Assembly: GCA_037179515.1 (NCBI GenBank)
Contig: JAXCGZ010005708.1
Coordinates: 1-64,000, forward strand
DNA length: 64,000 bases
From: Halocaridina rubra
Lineage: Eukaryota; Arthropoda; Malacostraca; Decapoda; Atyidae
Direction of reading: 5' to 3'
The translations under genes and the position numbers were made by a program. This document shows, piece after piece, positions 62,809 to 64,000 of this stretch. A model generated the notes under the pieces. It was not told the DNA's origin. It did not search any database and saw only the letters and a program-made list of their open reading frames with translations. Each line of letters begins with the position of its first letter. The stretch's first letter is position 1.

Positions 62809-64000
62809 ATGCCTCCCAAGCATCCTTCATCTTCTAAGGCTTCTGGTAGTGAGTCTAAGCAGCAAAGGAAAATGTTAACCATAACAGATAAGGTGAAACT
62901 GTTAGATATGCTGAAAGAAGGAAAAAGGTTTGCGGATGTCGGCGGCTATTTTGGCCTCAATGTATCTACTGTTCGCTACATCAAAAAGGACGAGGCAAAT
63001 ATCAGGAAAACAGTGACTATTTCTTTTAATAAATCAGCGAAGAGGGTCGTAACATCCCGCAATAAGATAATAGTGCGGATGGAATCTGCTTTGGCCTTGT
63101 GGATTGCTGATTGCAGAAAGAAGATCAGCATAGACAGCAATATCATACAAACAAAGGTGAAGAAGCTGTACGAGACATTCGCTGCAAACGAACCCGACGA
63201 CGACAGTGGCGACCGTGGAGGGGAGGAGGGGAGAGAAGAAGATATCGACGACCCACAACCAGGACCCTCCAGCGATTCTCCACCGAGGATACAATCGTTT
63301 GTGGCAAGCAAGGGACTGTTCGGCAAATTTCAAAAACGCTATGGCCAAAAGAGCGTTTCGGTTTATGGCGAAGCTGCCTCTGCAGATACAGCTGCAGCAG
63401 ATGATTACATGAACAACGACTTCAAGAAAATTATCGCCGCAGGGGAATATGCTCCTGAGCAAGTCTGCAACATGGATGAGACTGGGTTATTTTGGAAGAG
63501 AATGCCGTCTCGCACTTTTCTCTTCAAGGAAGAAGCTAAAGCCCCGGGATTTAAAGCGTACAAAGATCGCATTACCCTCATCATGTGCGGAAATGCTGCG
63601 GGCTTCATGTTAAAGCCCGGGTTTATCTACAAGTCTAAGAACCCTAGGGCTTTGAAGAATAAAAACAAGAATCTGCTTCCAGTGTATTGGATGCATAACC
63701 CTAAGGCCTGGATCACGAAAAGCCTCACATTGGACTGGCTTCACCAATGCTTTATCCCTCAGGTCAAAATTTATCTTGCGGAAAAAGGCCTTGAATTTAA
63801 AGTCCTTCTTTTGATGGATAATGCTGGTGGCCACGAAACTAATCTCGAATATGACGGTGTTCAAGTAGAGTTTCTGCCACCGAATACGACGTCGCTGATT
63901 CAGCCCATGGATCAAGGCGTTATTCGTGCGTTCAAGGCCCTCTACACACGAAATGCCCTGGCAAACATGGTTGAATCCATGGATTCGGACAAAGAATTCT
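62809..64000 (+). CDS. Tigger transposase, open to the window edge (397 codons)
   Basis: The ATG at 62809 matches the start of all sister copies (MPPKHPSSSKASGSESKQQR). No stop or shift occurs up to base 64000. Residues 20-75 form the CENP-B/psq-like helix-turn-helix (KMLTITDKVKLLDML...STVRYIKKDEA), about 85-195 a second DNA-binding region with an acidic linker (DDDSGDRGGEEGREEDIDDP), and the DDD catalytic domain follows: D223 in MDETGLFWKR, D337 in MDNAGGH and D368 in QPMDQGVI, with 30 residues between the last two. By comparison with copy A about 150 residues remain. The protein would act in the nucleus, binding the inverted ends and moving the element by cut and paste into TA sites. Several mobilisable deletion derivatives lie next to it. 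Confidence 0.93.
   Translation, partial: MPPKHPSSSKASGSESKQQRKMLTITDKVKLLDMLKEGKRFADVGGYFGLNVSTVRYIKKDEANIRKTVTISFNKSAKRVVTSRNKIIVRMESALALWIADCRKKISIDSNIIQTKVKKLYETFAANEPDDDSGDRGGEEGREEDIDDPQPGPSSDSPPRIQSFVASKGLFGKFQKRYGQKSVSVYGEAASADTAAADDYMNNDFKKIIAAGEYAPEQVCNMDETGLFWKRMPSRTFLFKEEAKAPGFKAYKDRITLIMCGNAAGFMLKPGFIYKSKNPRALKNKNKNLLPVYWMHNPKAWITKSLTLDWLHQCFIPQVKIYLAEKGLEFKVLLLMDNAGGHETNLEYDGVQVEFLPPNTTSLIQPMDQGVIRAFKALYTRNALANMVESMDSDKEF

Larger units (their letters stand above)
61887..64000 (+). mobile_element. Tigger copy F, probably intact, runs off the window
   Basis: Left terminus CAGTGATCCCTCGCTATATC after TA (61885-61886), only 10 bp from the end of copy E. The leader holds three 5' units with little decay, then a conserved promoter-proximal stretch and an uninterrupted transposase frame. 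The right terminus lies beyond the window. It is the only copy without coding damage in the visible part. Confidence 0.92.

Overview
This window is eukaryotic DNA made almost entirely of transposable elements and simple repeats. I see no host protein-coding gene, no rRNA and no ordinary tRNA gene. The mixture points to an arthropod, most likely a decapod crustacean: Tigger/pogo, mariner and hAT DNA transposons; CR1-like, BS/jockey-like and RTE-like LINEs; Ty3/gypsy and BEL/Pao LTR elements; a tRNA-derived SINE; very long (TA)n and (ATT)n microsatellites. The taxonomic call is an inference from family resemblance, not from a marker gene.

Layout. 1-2252 has no recognisable gene. 2253-3475 is a dead mariner. 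4443-4934 is a hAT end fragment abutting a decayed minus-strand gypsy element (gypsy-1, about 4935-11413), which is split by a 2.7 kb Tigger (7512-10251). 11960-13405 holds an interspersed repeat with a 1 kb TA-flanked MITE inside it. 13690-23045 is one BS-like LINE cut in two by a 6.8 kb hAT-type insertion (15545-22327, 8-bp target duplication). Inside that hAT lies a Tigger (16969-19783), which carries a second, inverted Tigger MITE (17291-18382) and an antisense foreign segment (about 18944-19511). 23275-24491 is a second Tigger-like family. 25050-30850 holds LINE remnants and a SINE with a perfect 17-bp target duplication. 32757-41100 is two decayed minus-strand gypsy elements; the second is interrupted by a CR1 copy with an 806-codon open frame. 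41525-42570 is an RTE remnant. 43228-48705 is a BEL/Pao element with both LTRs but a gutted pol.

48713-64000 is a head-to-tail series of four plus-strand Tigger copies. Their ends lie against (TA)n tracts, and a CR1 copy and an RTE element are nested among them. The last copy has an uninterrupted transposase frame (62809 to the window end) with three catalytic aspartates in D-x30-D spacing, and may come from a recently active element.

The most notable points are: the intact Tigger frame at the right edge; a Tigger that has replaced most of its transposase with foreign antisense sequence; variable tandem repeats at both ends of the Tigger family, the 3' unit of which looks like a minimal intron; a 99-nt inverted repeat with one mismatch; an in-frame 12-residue minisatellite in the BEL polyprotein; and independent loss of the reverse transcriptase core from three different LTR elements.
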